55,257 nt of DNA from positions 1 through 55,257 of the forward strand of contig CAJFCJ010000073.1 of NCBI GenBank assembly GCA_904063045.1, given 5' to 3'. The notes beneath the pieces were generated by a model. That model had not been told where the DNA came from. It did not search any database and saw nothing but the letters and a program-made list of their open reading frames with translations. Below are positions 35,276-46,994 of this stretch, one piece after another. This stretch comes from Dimorphilus gyrociliatus (Eukaryota; Annelida; Polychaeta; Dinophilidae). Every line of letters begins with the position of its first letter. The first letter of the stretch is position 1. The position numbers and the translations under genes were made by a program.

Positions 35276-37117
35276 TGCCTCCTCATAAACAAGAAGAATG
35301 CAAACAACAACCAGCTGAAGGATTATGTGTTTCATGTTTGTCATCGAAACACAAGACTTGCAAAACATTCTCAATGACAAAATTTAAACAATTGAATGAG
35401 AAATTAAATATAATTTTAGGTGAATATTACAAAAATACAACAGAGGTTATGAACAAAATTAATGAATATGAAAAAAATGCTGGGAAAAAATACAAAATTA
35501 TTATAATATTGTCAGACAAAAGTTTATTCTACCAAATGAACTTAGTTTGAATTTTTTCAAAACATTTTCAAATCAATGTGAAGAATTGTAAAATCTTTTG
35601 AAAAATTAAGAAAATTGAAAATAGAAATAGATAACAGCATTAAAGTTCAATATGGATTTCACAACTCTTGTGATATTATTGATCAGGTTAAAATTGAAAA
35701 CTTTGATAACAATCAAAAGGAAACATTTTCAATACTTAAAAAACACTTGATAACAGAGAACAAATTAGTTATTGATATGTCTGAAGAGCCTATTACAGAG
35801 AAGAAGATTAAAGATTTCGCAAAATTAACATTGAAAAATCAATTAATAGATATCAACTTCACTGCCTGTAGTTTGAAAACAGTACAATGTAAGGAAATTG
35901 GAAATGTCCTAAAAGATTGTTCAACAATAGAAGCAATTAATCTATCAAAGAATAAATATATGGATAGAGGAATTATAGATATTTGTGAAGTACTCAAAGC
36001 ATCATCAGATACTTTGAAAAATCTTTCTTTTAATTCAATGAATTTAAAATCAAACCAAAATACACTGATTGGAAATTTTCTTAAACATTGTTCTAGAATT
36101 GAAACAATAGATCTATCTTGGAATAGAGATATGGGGGATGGAATGATTGCTATTTGTAATGGACTTAAAATGTCATCAAAAACTTTGAAAAATTTAAATT
36201 TAAAATTCAATAACTTAAATGAACAGCGAAGTGAAGAGATTGGATATTTGCTGAAATTTTGCAACAGAATAGAAACAATAAATCTTTCTGGGAATGAAGA
36301 TATTCAAATACGGACTATTTGTGATGGACTTCAAATGTCATCAAATAATTTGAAATATATTGATTTAGAGCTTTGTTATTTAAATGATGAACAAGGTAAA
36401 AAGATTGGACATTTTCTTAAAATGTTGTTCCAGGATTGAGACAATAAACCTTTCTGGAAATGGAAATATCAAAAATCAAATATGGACTATTTGTGATGGA
36501 CTTCAAAAATCATCAAACTCTTTAAAGAATATTTCTTTAAATTCAATGAATTTGGAAGAAAAACAAAGTACAGAAATTGGAAATTTGCTGAAAAATTGTT
36601 CCTCAATTGAAACAATTGATCTATCAGTAAACAATAATATGGGGAATGGATTTTTGAATATTTGTGAAGGACTAAAAATGTCTTCAGACACTTTAAAAAA
36701 TTTTGGTGTGAATTAAATTGTAAACAAAGTATTAAGATAGGAAACTTGCTAAAACATTGTTGCAGATTGGAAACCATATGTCTATCTCAGAACATATATA
36801 TGGGAAATGGATTATCAAATATTTGTGAAGGACTTGAATGGTCATCAAACACTTTGAAAAATCTTGATGTAAGTTATTCTCAATTGAATGAAACACAAAG
36901 TATTGAGATTGGAGAATTGCTTAAACATTGTTCTAGAATTGAAACAATATGTCTTTCTGGGAATAAACAAATGGCTAATGGAAAATTGAATATTTGTGAA
37001 GGACTTCAAATGTCATTAAACACTTTAAAGAAATTTGCTTTTGATGGTTGTAATTTGAATAAAGTGGACTTCATAAAAATTGGAACACCTCGAATTTTGA
37101 ATAGGCCAACATATTAA
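35276..37117 (+). pseudogene. B-box / coiled-coil / LRR (TRIM-like) gene, multiply frameshifted
   Basis: From about 35310, EGLCVSCLSSKHKTC looks like the second half of a B-box zinc finger, followed by a predicted coiled coil (FKQLNEKLNIILGEYYKNTT). RNI-type LRRs of about 57-residue double period follow (CSRIETINLSGN, ICDGLQMSSNNLKYI). The frame breaks at about 35590, 36425 and 36700, where the LRR register resumes in another frame each time. The upstream RING and first B-box half are missing and replaced by gypsy sequence. The relative at 47554 shows a RING joined to the same LRR type. Dead copy. Confidence 0.85.
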
Positions 37118-37429
37118 ATTTTTTCTGCATAAAATGTTAGATGAAGCTTAAATTTATATATAATTTTCTTTCAAATATGATTTAGGTAAGATTTTATATC
37201 ATTTTTTTTTGTTTATATTATGTACTGTTTTATTGATTTTTTTTTCTTATTTGGCATGCACTTCATAATAATTGGAACACCAACAAAAATGTTTATATTA
37301 TTCCTACTTTTGTATCTGACTACCCTCTTTTTCGATGCATTGCCATTCCATCATATAGACATGGTAACAACCCTGGCTGCTCTTTTATAAGCTCATAAGA
37401 GCATTTTTTGATTATTTTTCACAATTTGT

Positions 37430-37640
37430 CCTCTGATTCAAATTGTGGACCATTGTATACCAGGTTTTTGGTAAGGTGCCACATGTTCTCAATTGGGCTG
37501 AGGTCGGGGCTCTTTGCTGGCCAATCAAGAGGATGGATATCATTCATTTGAAGGCTCTTTTAGTTGTCCTCGCTGTGTGGCACCCAGCATTGTCTTGCTG
37601 GAAGATGTATTTCCTCCCCATTTTTGCCTCAATCTCTTTT
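37430..37640 (-). pseudogene. Tc1 transposase relic (DD34E)
   Basis: On the minus strand the sequence reads YIFQQDNAGCHTARTTKRAF, then, after a one-base shift, HPLDWPAKSPDLSPIENMW. The spacing from Asp to Glu is 34 once the shift is allowed for, unlike the DD35E element at 22379, so it is a different Tc1 lineage. The N-terminus and both ends are not recognisable. The motif ATTGGAACACC occurs at about 37271 and at 37079 inside the LRR pseudogene's end, possibly marking the insertion. Confidence 0.75.
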
Positions 37641-38626
37641 GATTGAGACTATTGCAGGGTTGGGTTAGGGTTACAGGGAGATCTCTTTTTAGTTGATTAT
37701 TGGAATATGATCCTTGGAGCTTGCTTTTTAATTGTTGTCAAAAACATTGCATACTAGGCCTTTAAACACATTGATATTATCAATTGAAATATTAACATGT
37801 GATTTTTTTTGCTGAATATGGAAAAAATGTAAGAAATTGAAAAATTCAAATAAAACAAGGTGTAAATTTAATATTAAGTTGGAAAAGTATGTTATTTTGA
37901 TGTAAATGACCAATTTAACAACATTGAATTAGTGGATTTTGTTTATTTTTGGAATTCTAATAAGTAACGTTGTTATTTGTCCTAAATTAAAAATTTAATG
38001 AAATTTAACTAATTAGGAAAACAGTTGTATGACTTTTATTTGGAAATTAACCCTGTTTTTGATTGTAAAACTTTTATATTTATCCTCCCACTAAATAAAT
38101 ATATATTATGCTGGCTGGCCAGTTGTTTATCCCTTTTGCTACTTTGACAAGTTTACAAATATCTTTGTTGTTTCCTGGGATTGTGTGCTAATGTACCTGA
38201 GTGTCAATCTACCTAGGTGTGAATATGCCCCATATGGTTCACGCCCTCTTTTTCTTTATTATGCCATTGTTAATATTATTGATTCAAAAGAGTGGAGACA
38301 TTAAAATGAATATGAGTTTATATAAAGTGTATTATTTATAATTGCCTTTGAAAACATACTCTGCTTTTGTAAACATCATTAATAATTCACCATTATAAAT
38401 TGCTATTAAAACTCAATTAATCTTTATCATCATTCTCAAACAAAAACTGTAACAGTTTATTTATTAATGAAGTTTAACTAGACGTTCTTTGTATAATCAA
38501 TTTCTTTGTGTAAATTAGTATAGTTTTACAGAAATTGCCTTGCTCAAAATAAGTAAATTGGCTGGTAATGTGTTTGTTTTTCATAGCAAGTTGAAAGTAT
38601 TAAGTACATTTTATAGTGAAATAAAT
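37641..38626. other. Gene-free stretch
   Basis: About 1 kb with no exon I can support on either strand. It includes a palindromic GGTGTGAATATGCCCC...GGTTCACGCCC segment at about 38206-38252 that resembles the fold-back motif at 53148. Confidence 0.4.
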
Positions 38627-39324
38627 TCAATATAGAAAAATAAATTCAATATTATTACAAATTTCGCATGTTAAACATTTACATATGCCATCATTAAAAT
38701 GACGTAATTTGTACGATTTTCCATCAAAAAATGTAAATGAGATAAATTTATCATGAACATTTCGCAGAGTAAGAGACATTTGTTGAGAACAGATTCCAGA
38801 ACTTTTAATAAGGACTCTTAATTATGTATTTGTTAAATTTGCATATTTGATCTGATAACTAAAAATCCAGACTTTACAGTTAAACATTTGTTTTGTTCAA
38901 CATCATTTCCAATTTCTGCAATAATTTCATCTTCAGCAGTTAAAGAACAAGTTATACCAGTTATCGTTCCATTAGGTACGGGCTGAATTGAATGGATGTG
39001 ACAGAAATGTCCACAAATGAGTGCTTTTACCCTAACCCTAACCCAGCCCTTGGCTGTATCTAACTTTTTGCATTACCCCTAACCCTTAGAGGAGACCCTC
39101 CTGAGTACAAATCAGTTGCTGTCTTCTTCTTTCTAACCATTTCTTAATCCAAAAAAGTCTTGAAATTTCTCGTTTATGGACGTTTTCTGTCGACCCCGAA
39201 TTGAATAGATTGAATTTATAAAATTATTCAATTCAAGAGCATCCTTGCAGTTTCGATAAATTGATTCCAAGTTTGAAAATTTAAATGATCCAAACAGATT
39301 TAGAATTATAAGAAAGTACATCAT
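38627..39324 (-). pseudogene. Secreted discoidin-like small protein gene, interrupted by a MITE
   Basis: Exon 1 begins at 39324 with a signal peptide (MMYFLIILNLFGSFKFS) and would run to 38873; exon 2 is 38801-38627. Exon 1 is split by a 204-bp MITE (38994-39197) plus its 9-bp duplication. Ignoring the MITE and one duplication copy, the two exons add to 414 nt (137 aa) in one frame across a phase-2 intron. The C-terminal part (CSQQMSLTLRNVHDKFISF, then CKCLTCEICNN) resembles the Cys-rich ends of the fucolectin-like modules at 41907 and 52157. As it stands the protein ends inside the MITE, about 18 codons in. It could be an allele-specific loss. Confidence 0.7.
38994..39197 (+). mobile_element. 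MITE with TTAGGG-like core, full copy inserted in an exon
   Basis: 204 bp. Left end GGATGTGACAGAAATGTCC, right end GGACGTTTTCTGTCGACCCC. Exact 9-bp duplication GAATTGAAT at 38985-38993 and 39198-39206. Contains ACCCTAACCCTAACCC near the left end. It breaks the coding exon of the minus-strand gene 38627-39324. Confidence 0.92.
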
Positions 39325-40429
39325 ATTTTCACCTAGGAAAAGAGAAAGAGAGATAAAAGTAAAGTGACAACTGTAAAAAGATATACAGCTTTCATTCAAT
39401 ATTTAAAAACTATATCAAGTAATAAAATTAGAGATTAATAATGTATTTTATTGCATTTATCATTTTAGATGAAATTTTTCCATAAAATGCCAAAAAACAA
39501 AACTTTTTAAATGAAAACAATTAATGATCTATTTACCTTTCCCAGAGAGTATCTTACAAATGAAAATCTATGAATTAATTGTTTAAAATACAATCTAATC
39601 CTAAATCAATACCAACTTGACTAAGATGTTGTGCAAATGAAGGGAATTGCATTGAAAATTGCCAAGAATTTTATAAATTAACATAATTAAACATAACAGA
39701 TTCGTTCAAAAAATTTAACGCTTTTCTTATACCATACCTGTTGGAATTCCTCTCTGAAATTCACTTTTCAACTGTTGAACTCTGATTCATAAATATTTAT
39801 TATTCAAAGCCTGTAAGTCATCTGCATTCTTCTTTCCTTTCCTTGTTCTTCAATTGATCAACAGCAGCTAAAGTCTATAGAGAGTTGGATTTTCCAATAT
39901 ATGAATAAATAATATTCCACCAATATTACAACTATACTCTGCATAATCAATGTCAATCTCCTAAAACATTGACATTTATTTGAGAAATATTTTATGTGAG
40001 AAAGAGAATAGATTTTTCAAATTAACCCATTCAATAAATTTATATGAAAGATACGTTAAAAATGACATTTAGTATGGTGGTGGTAGACGTGTGTGTGTTT
40101 CATGAAAGGCTTGGCGGTGTGAGTGTTTGGGTATGTGTGTACTTTGATGTATCGTGATTGTAGGAATTTCGTTCTCGTCCCAAACGTATTCGTCCGTACC
40201 GCTCATTTATTACACCAAAGTACTTGTCCAAATAGAACCTCAATAAACATAAAATTGACTTTTCAAATTTAATCTCCATTAGCATTTTCTTTAATAATGA
40301 AAAAGATCTATTCGTATGTAAAGATTTGGTGGTAACTACAAGTTTAATAAAAAATGCAAAATGTTCATTGGTAGAGAGTTCTTATAAGTTGACATTAATT
40401 TAATTAATAGATTTCAGTGATTATACTCA
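39325..40429. other. Gene-free stretch
   Basis: No supported exon, RNA or mobile element over about 1.1 kb; a weak minus-strand frame at 40100-40285 has no family signature. The first part should hold the promoter of the interrupted gene. Confidence 0.4.
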
Positions 40430-40930
40430 AATTGGCAATGGATTATCAATGATTCTTAATGGGCTATTTTAATCCTCAAGTACATTGAAATATATATCTA
40501 TTTAAAAAATTGTAATTTGTCTGAAAAAGAATTTGTCAATGATGGAAAATTGTTCGAAAATTCAATAGCATTCTAGATTATTGACATAAACCATAAACGT
40601 TCATTTGGTAATGGTTTAATTATACATTTGCAATGAACTCGTCCAATTAGCAGAGGCATTGACAACTATCGATTTGTCTGGTTGCCAAAAAGGATTTATT
40701 CAATGAAATTATTTTGGAAACTGAAGAAAATTTTAAAAATCTATAGTTTTTAATAGTAATGAAAAAACTGGAGTTGAAGTTATGAATATTTATAATGACT
40801 CGACCCTGTCTTGAATTGTTTGAGCAGCTTGCTCTCTAAACGAAAATAACTATTCCTATTTTGGACTATTTTTAAATCAATGTAGAAATATTTGTTCTAT
40901 AAACTTAAATTGTAAACAGCAATCTAATTG
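40430..40930 (+). pseudogene. RNI-type LRR relic
   Basis: Degraded reading shows GNGLSMILNGLF, SSSTLKYI, NCNLSEKEF and ALTTIDLSGC, in the spacing of the RNI LRR family seen at 35615, 47554 and 53629. It has many stops and shifts and no RING. A very old copy. Confidence 0.6.
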
Positions 40931-41373
40931 AAAAGTTGGTGTAAGGATTTTTCCAATTTCCATATGTTTAGTAGTTGCATAACAATTCCTTAAAGGGTGG
41001 AAATTGTCGTTTCAAAAGAACAATATGTTCAGTTTTTCTACTTTTCTAAATATTACTGACATAGTTGAAAACACAATGATAATTCATAATGAAAAAACTT
41101 ACATGTTTTCATCGTGTTCCCTACTATGAGCGTTTCATTTTTTATTATTATTGAAGATTATAAATTGATGACAATATAAAATCTATTACAGGCATAAGGT
41201 TTATAAAACTTATGAGTTTGTGAATAGCTTTCTATTGTGTTAAAGAATATTATAGTTTGATTTTTGTTCCTATAATAAATATATTCATTTCTATTCAATC
41301 CATACAAAATGTTTTATGTAAAATAATGTAGAATGAAATCTTTTAGTTTATTGTACAAGTTTAAAGAAGATCA
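40931..41373. other. Intergenic, promoter side of the fucolectin-like gene
   Basis: No exon or repeat seen. Lies directly upstream of the start at 41374. Confidence 0.4.
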
Positions 41374-43652
41374 ATGATGATACCACATTTCTTGTACATT
41401 TTTCCAAATCTTTTACTTTGCATCCGTAGGTTGAGTTTTCTTCATATTGAACAAGATTTTTAAGACGAAAAACGCAAACTTTATTATCTTAGATCAAGCT
41501 ACTCAAGCAAACTTGTTGAATTTAGCAAGAGGTAAGTTATCCTTTCAGAGCTCTACATATGGAGGCGTTACAGCACCCATGGAACCTGGTTTTGCTATTG
41601 ATAGTAATGTTGGTGTTTTACTTACAAATGTACGTACACAAATAAATGTACATATCAACTAGATATTATGCGTTCTATTCAGAAAGTCGAGATTACCATT
41701 AAAGAAATACTGTTTTTTTTTCAGGAAAACAATAATTGCTCAAGAACAAGTAAACATAGTTCAGAAAAGTCTTGGTGGTCAGTTGATCTTGAACAAATTT
41801 ATAGTATTACCGAAGTATGTCTTCTCAACGTAAATGACAATATCTGTAAGTAAATTAACAAATAATGTAGATTGAAAATCATTAGTTCATAATATTTAAT
41901 GTCCAGACGACAGACTTCAGCAATTTCATATTCTTCTTGGGAAATTTCCAAATAATGAGAATAGCATATGTAAATTCGTGACTGATCCAGTGAAAAGACC
42001 AACTTCAACAGATTCTTCTCAGTACAGCTGTTATTCTTGCAATCCTGATTCTATAGGCTCTTTTCTTACAATAAGATTGATAGCTGTTGATATAGAGTTG
42101 ATACTATGCGATGTAAATGTTAGAGGAAAGTTAATCAATGACAAAAGAGGTAGGGCAGCAGTACAGATTTTAGCAAATTGAAATAAACAGAAAAATCCTA
42201 AAATCATTGCCTTTTATAAAAAGCTTTTCATCTGTTAAATTTCGCAAATTCAAAAACAACAACGGGAGGACATCGAACTACTCATGTAAAAGAAAATGGA
42301 TATGACAATGACTATAAAACACTCTTTCATTCAAGAGGGTGGTTTTGCAAAACCATATATCTTATTCGATAATCTAAGAATCTTAAGATACCATAGAATA
42401 ATTTTTGTTTCATTATACAATGATGGTTTGTAATGAGCTATTTGTTTCGACATTTCAATTTTTATTTGAAATATTTATTAAAATGTCTTTTTCAGATCAT
42501 CATAAAAGATTTAGAAATGTTTACATTTCTATTAAAAATATTCCGGAAACAAACTTCAATCCAAACAGTATTTTTTGCGTAAAAGATTTTTCAGGAAAAT
42601 TCACAACGAAATACGAATTATTGAACGTATTGTGTGATCCTGCTCTTATTGGAAGATACCTGATTGTCAGCCGGGAAGATAATACTTATAATTACAAATT
42701 ATTAGAATTTATGGAGATATATATATATATTTCAGAAATAGATCAACATGAGCCATACAGTTTTGTATTTAAATTACAACTTATAAAAATTAAATTACGT
42801 AAACTTTCATTATTCTGATCGCAGAAACTCCACATTCATTTAAACATTACATCACTCAAGCAACATTGAATGACGTTTCTCTATCGACAAACCAATTAGA
42901 TTTATTAAAGGATGATGTTTACTATATTAATGATAATGATGGACAAATATCTTTGGCGTCAAACGATGTACTCGTTCTCACTACAAAGCTTGTTCATATT
43001 AATTCACTGTGTCTAAGAGGTTTATCATTTTAGGAATATCTTACATCAGTATATTTTGTATGTTTTTTTTCAGTGTTTCATGGAACAAATTCGAAACCTG
43101 GAATTTTAATTAAAATTACTAATTTTCTAACTGGAACAATAACCTCAAAAGAGATACCTGGCGATTTTAAACATTCGCACACAGTTTGTGTCCAATTCGG
43201 CTTTCTCCTGACAAAAAACATAAAAATAGAATCGCCAGATAGTCGAGGTTTGGCAGAAGTTGATCTAATTGCAGTTTCATCTTTAACACAGAAAAGTTAG
43301 TTTTCCATTTTTATTTACTCAAACTAAATTATAGCTAAAAAAATTTGCAGTTGGAGGAAAATGCTTAGAAAACAACCACAAATGGACATATCCAACTTCT
43401 CTTCTACCAATCAATTCCGATTTATTTTATTACATTTTGCTGGAAGGTGTAAATACTGCTGATGAAATTGTAGTCTACAAATTAAAAAATTCCACATATC
43501 AATCAGCAAATTTGTGTAGCAGTATTCAAATTTCGGATGAAGATTGGAATTCCAGAAACTACTTACTCTTTAAATGTAAAAAATTTGATGGATTTATTGA
43601 AATTAGTCATTATCTTTTACGGCAAATCGTTACTCTTTTGCACATTTTTTAA
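41374..43652 (+). CDS. Secreted fucolectin/F5-8C-like multidomain protein
   Basis: Exons 41374-41425 (signal peptide MMIPHFLYIFPNLLLCI), 41493-41629, 41725-41845, 41907-42149 encode one clear fucolectin-type module: NLARGKLSFQSSTYGG, AIDSN, then CSRTSKHSSEKSWWSVDLEQ, RLQQFHILLGKF and ELILCDVNV. That is the N-ALGK / WW-VDL / L-x-LC-x-V order of F5/8C lectins. A second module starts at about 42224 (LLNFANSKTTTGG) and continues at 42496-42759. Further diverged modules are in exons 42825-43019, 43074-43295 and 43351-43652. Module boundaries are phase 1. The stretch 42286-42495 is unresolved: I could not find the exon with the second module's WW-VDL part. Such lectins bind fucose or other glycans outside the cell; binding here is not shown. 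Confidence 0.72.
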
Positions 43653-43699
43653 GCCACTTTCCCTTCCTTTTATTTTTTTATCTATATATGGCGTTGACA

Positions 43700-43835
43700 A
43701 AAAACAATCACAAGTAGTCAGGAAGAACAAGACAGTAACTGAGTTACACTTAAGAATGTCTCCTCAAATGAAAAAGGTAATGGGAAAGGTTAAAACAAAG
43801 ATAAAAGCATTGATTTGTGGTCGTTTTCTATCGCA
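43700..43835 (-). repeat. Degraded MITE copy
   Basis: Keeps the AAGCATTGATTTGTGGTCG and TTTTCTATCGCACC terminal block and the AATGTCTCCTCAAATGAAAA equivalent of the core, but the TTAGGG run and the left end are eroded. Confidence 0.5.
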
Positions 43836-44332
43836 CCAGTTCTATATTCACTTTAAATCTGTAGAAAATAAACCACTTTTAACCATTTGAACATGTATCA
43901 AAAAATGTGTTGTTCATGCCTCCATTTCCATTCAAATCAATTATGTATATTTTATGGTTTTTCTTATAGCAGGTCTCCTGTTTTACTACATTTTTCTACA
44001 CCTAGACAAATAATTAGGATATAATTACCATTTTTTTAAAAGTTTTTCAGGTATTTCCCGCTTTATATACTAAATTAATTTTCAAGAAAATTCAAAAAAG
44101 AATGAAATAAAATTTTTCCTAATCCTAGAATGACAGCTAAAACTTAGCCCTATACTTTACCCAATATGCATGTTTTGTCTTGGGCTTGCTTGATGCAGGG
44201 TAGAGTTAAATGCTTAAACATAATTATATCTTGCTTTTATTGTATAACAATGTTTCTGTTGACATTTCAATAATTTTCGCAGAAAAAATGTTATGTTAAA
44301 CTCGAAATCATTTTTTTAAGAAACGTTAAAAT

Positions 44333-44590
44333 GTTTAACTCTATTATCGCTCATATATATTTTAAATATCACTGTTTGAAAAAGGCCAAAAAATTTGAGC
44401 ATGAAATTTTAAAATTTGACATTTATTGAAAATTTTTTTAAAATATAGAGATTTTCTAAAATTTAAAATTAAAATGTGAACGTTGAGAAATAAGTCATTC
44501 TGAAATTTTAACTAAAGAATGTAGGCGATTGGTGTCACTCGGATATATTTATAGTAGAGTATACAATATAGGCCTAAATTTTTTTTATTT
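44333..44590 (+). repeat. Left direct repeat flanking CRAL-TRIO gene 2
   Basis: Contains TTATCGCTCATATATATTTT at 44344-44363 and GTAGGCGATTGGTGTCACTC at 44521-44540, in the same order and orientation as a segment at 46668-46985. The two copies lie about 2.3 kb apart, one on each side of the gene at 44835. Confidence 0.65.
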
Positions 44591-44834
44591 GATATATTAG
44601 TTTTAAAATGCTCTGTAAGAAATGGAAAACATTGCCAATGAAGGTACTAAAGTAAAACTCATGACTTTCAGAATTAAATATACTTATTTTATATACATTT
44701 ATCAAATATATGTACTTTTTAATGTGAATTTTCTAACGGTAACTATATTATCTCTCGCAAGTTGTTTACTCACAGCGACACCTGTGTATTAAAGACGAGA
44801 ATTTATTATTTGGTAATCATTTCTACCATAGAAT

Positions 44835-46157
44835 ATGGCAGAGACTGGCTACATTTGCACTCTTGAAGAAAAGTATATTAAGAAAGCTAAAGATGAATTG
44901 AACGAAATACCAAGTGATAGATTATCAGCTGTTCAAGCTTTAAGAGATTGGATCAACGAGCAGAAACATATTAAATTTGATACAAGTTTGTTATTTTTCT
45001 TTTGCTATTATAAAAGTGATATGAAATTTGTTTATTGTTTTATAGAAACATTGAACTTGATCAGATTTTTAAGGCATGCCAAATACAGTCAAGCTAAAGC
45101 AAGAGAAACAATTGAAAATGTTATCAAGTTTGTCCTTAACAATCAACTGTATTTTTTAAATTTAGATTCTCAATGTGATTTAATTCAAGATACTGTTAGA
45201 AGAGGGTAAATATTAGTTATTAAATGCAATCTAACAAAAAATAATATTCCATTTTTATCTTCTGTTTTTAGTCAATTAGTCCTTTTACCTGGATACGACA
45301 ATGAAGGTCGAATTATAGTACTCTATAAATTAAGTGTGTTTTTCAATAAAATTTTCTTATTCTTGACAATTAGAGACTGTATGTTTTTAGATATGATATC
45401 TTTTGAAGAGCTGAAGAAGAAATACAAATTTATGACCTTTATTAAGACCCTCAATGCAATTATTTTGACCCTCAAAGATGATGAAATGTTTCAAGTGAAT
45501 GGTTTTCAAATGATTTTTGACATGACTGGTTTTAATTTGAAAATGTTATCATTATTCCATGATCCCGAAGCTGTTAGATTTAATAAAGAGAGTCAGGTAA
45601 CAAATATTTTCACAATATTTCTTTCCAATATTAAAATTCAAAAAATAACAAACAAAACTAGAAAGCTCAAGTGGGAAGAATGAAAGGCATACATTATTAT
45701 AATATTGGAATACTCTTTGAAGCTCTGTTTTCAATTTATAAACCCTTCATGAGCAAGAAGCAAAAAGAAAGGGTAAGGTGTTTTTTTTGTGAAGATAACC
45801 GGATCTTTGTCACAATTACTTTCTTTTTTAGCTATATGTTCATGAAACTTTGGAATCGCTGTTCAATCATATTCCTAAAAGAATGCTACCAGATGAATAT
45901 TTACCTGATGAATATGACGGACAAAGAGCCGGGTCTCTTCTAGATCTTGGAGGTACTCCAATAAAAATAAACTTCAATTTGAGCAAAAATAAATTTAATT
46001 ATTCTTTATTCTCTTTTCAGCTGAAACGGGAGAGAGATTACTCAAATATAATGATCAAATTCTCGAGTTTACTAATCCAGATAACTTCGGTTTCGATGAG
46101 AGCAAGAAATCTTCCGACGAACCTCTACAACATTTCAGGAAATTAAATATTGATTAA
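44835..46157 (+). CDS. CRAL-TRIO lipid-transfer protein (alpha-TTP/clavesin-like), copy 2
   Basis: Exons 44835-44985, 45046-45205, 45272-45333, 45391-45596, 45662-45772, 45832-45952, 46021-46157 give 948 nt (315 aa). CRAL_TRIO_N (PSDRLSAVQALRDWINEQKH, LIRFLRHAKYSQAKA) is followed by the lipid-binding fold (LVLLPGYDNEGRIIVLYKL, MIFDMTGFNLKMLSLFHDPE, GRMKGIHYYNIGI, KRMLPDEYLPDEYDGQRAGS) and the tail LQHFRKLN. No signal peptide: cytosolic carrier of a hydrophobic ligand. All seven intron positions and phases match copy 1 at 24491, so the pair is a recent duplication, now inverted. An AATAAA at 46234-46239 is the likely poly(A) signal. Confidence 0.92.
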
Positions 46158-46233
46158 AAAGAATTCTAAATTGACTTTTATTCAAAGTTTCAATATTTGT
46201 TCCAATTCATTTCATGATTGCCTATGTTTTTCG

Positions 46234-46239
46234 AATAAA
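46234..46239 (+). terminator. Poly(A) signal AATAAA
   Basis: AATAAA lies 77 bp after the stop of CRAL-TRIO gene 2, the normal position for a polyadenylation signal. Confidence 0.5.
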
Positions 46240-46303
46240 CATTTTGTCACATTAAAGTGTTTTTCAATTTTATAAATGTAGAATTTTAGGGTTACGTGTA
46301 AAA

Positions 46304-46495
46304 GGCATGTCATGGAAAACGTTTACAAATCTTTCCTTTAACAAAACCCTAACCAAGCCCTTGTGTTTGTATAATCATCTTCAATAGTCCTAACCCTCAG
46401 ATGGTTTCCAAAAACTACATCTCAGTAGCTATCTTATTTTTTAACCTAAAATCTAACTTCCAAATATCTCATTTGTGGACATTTTCCATCACCCC
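46304..46495 (+). mobile_element. MITE copy, diverged
   Basis: Left end GGCATGTCATGGAAAACG, right end GTGGACATTTTCCATCACCCC, inverted repeats of the family. Interior keeps CCCTAACC, CCTAACCCTCAGA and ACATCTCAGTAGCT. Flanking 9-mers CGTGTAAAA and TGTTTAAAA match at 7 of 9 positions, an aged target duplication. Confidence 0.75.
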
Positions 46496-46667
46496 TGTTT
46501 AAAATTAGGGATATAGAAATAGAAGAGATATGTCTCGTTTCTCTTGTATAACAACATTGTAATAAATTTCATGCAAAAATTTAATGTAAAACCCGTAAAA
46601 CAACTCAACTTGTAGTCTTTTCAATTTTATTAGTCCTACTTTTATAAATAATACATCTTTTTTAACT

Positions 46668-46985
46668 TCATTATCGCTCATGTATATTCTAAATATCACT
46701 TTCTATCACATGTCAAAAATTTGTGTATGTACTTTCCTGCTGAGGTTGTAGGTAAGTACTGGTCCAAATAGAACCGAACCAGGAGTAAGCCACTTAGAAG
46801 AGAGATGTAGAATTAAATTTAAAAATTGACACTTACTCATAAAAATTATTTGAAAGGTTTAACTTTTTTTAAGTTTAAGTATAAAATGTCAATGTTGATT
46901 ATTGAGCCATTTTATAATTTCAACTAAAAAATGTAGGCGATTGGTGTCAATTGGATTTATTTATAGTAGAATGTATAATGTAGCT
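46668..46985 (+). repeat. Right direct repeat flanking CRAL-TRIO gene 2
   Basis: Contains TTATCGCTCATGTATATTCT at 46671-46690 and GTAGGCGATTGGTGTCAATT at 46933-46952. Matches 44333-44590 in order and orientation, with an additional unmatched middle part. Confidence 0.65.
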
Positions 46986-46994
46986 TTTTTAAAA

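Noticed and set aside
35839-36777. Minus-strand open frames across the LRR pseudogene
   Set aside because: They are antisense shadows of the repetitive LRR sequence on the plus strand.
37443-37646. Plus-strand open frame of 67 codons
   Set aside because: Antisense to a Tc1 transposase relic.
26270-39060. TTAGGG/CCCTAA runs as a chromosome end or interstitial telomere
   Set aside because: Each run is only two or three units and most lie at a fixed place inside a MITE with inverted ends, so they belong to the element.
38994-39197. The exonic MITE as a newly made intron (introner)
   Set aside because: GT sites at the entry are not of the phase needed with the AG just after the element, so simple splicing does not keep the frame.
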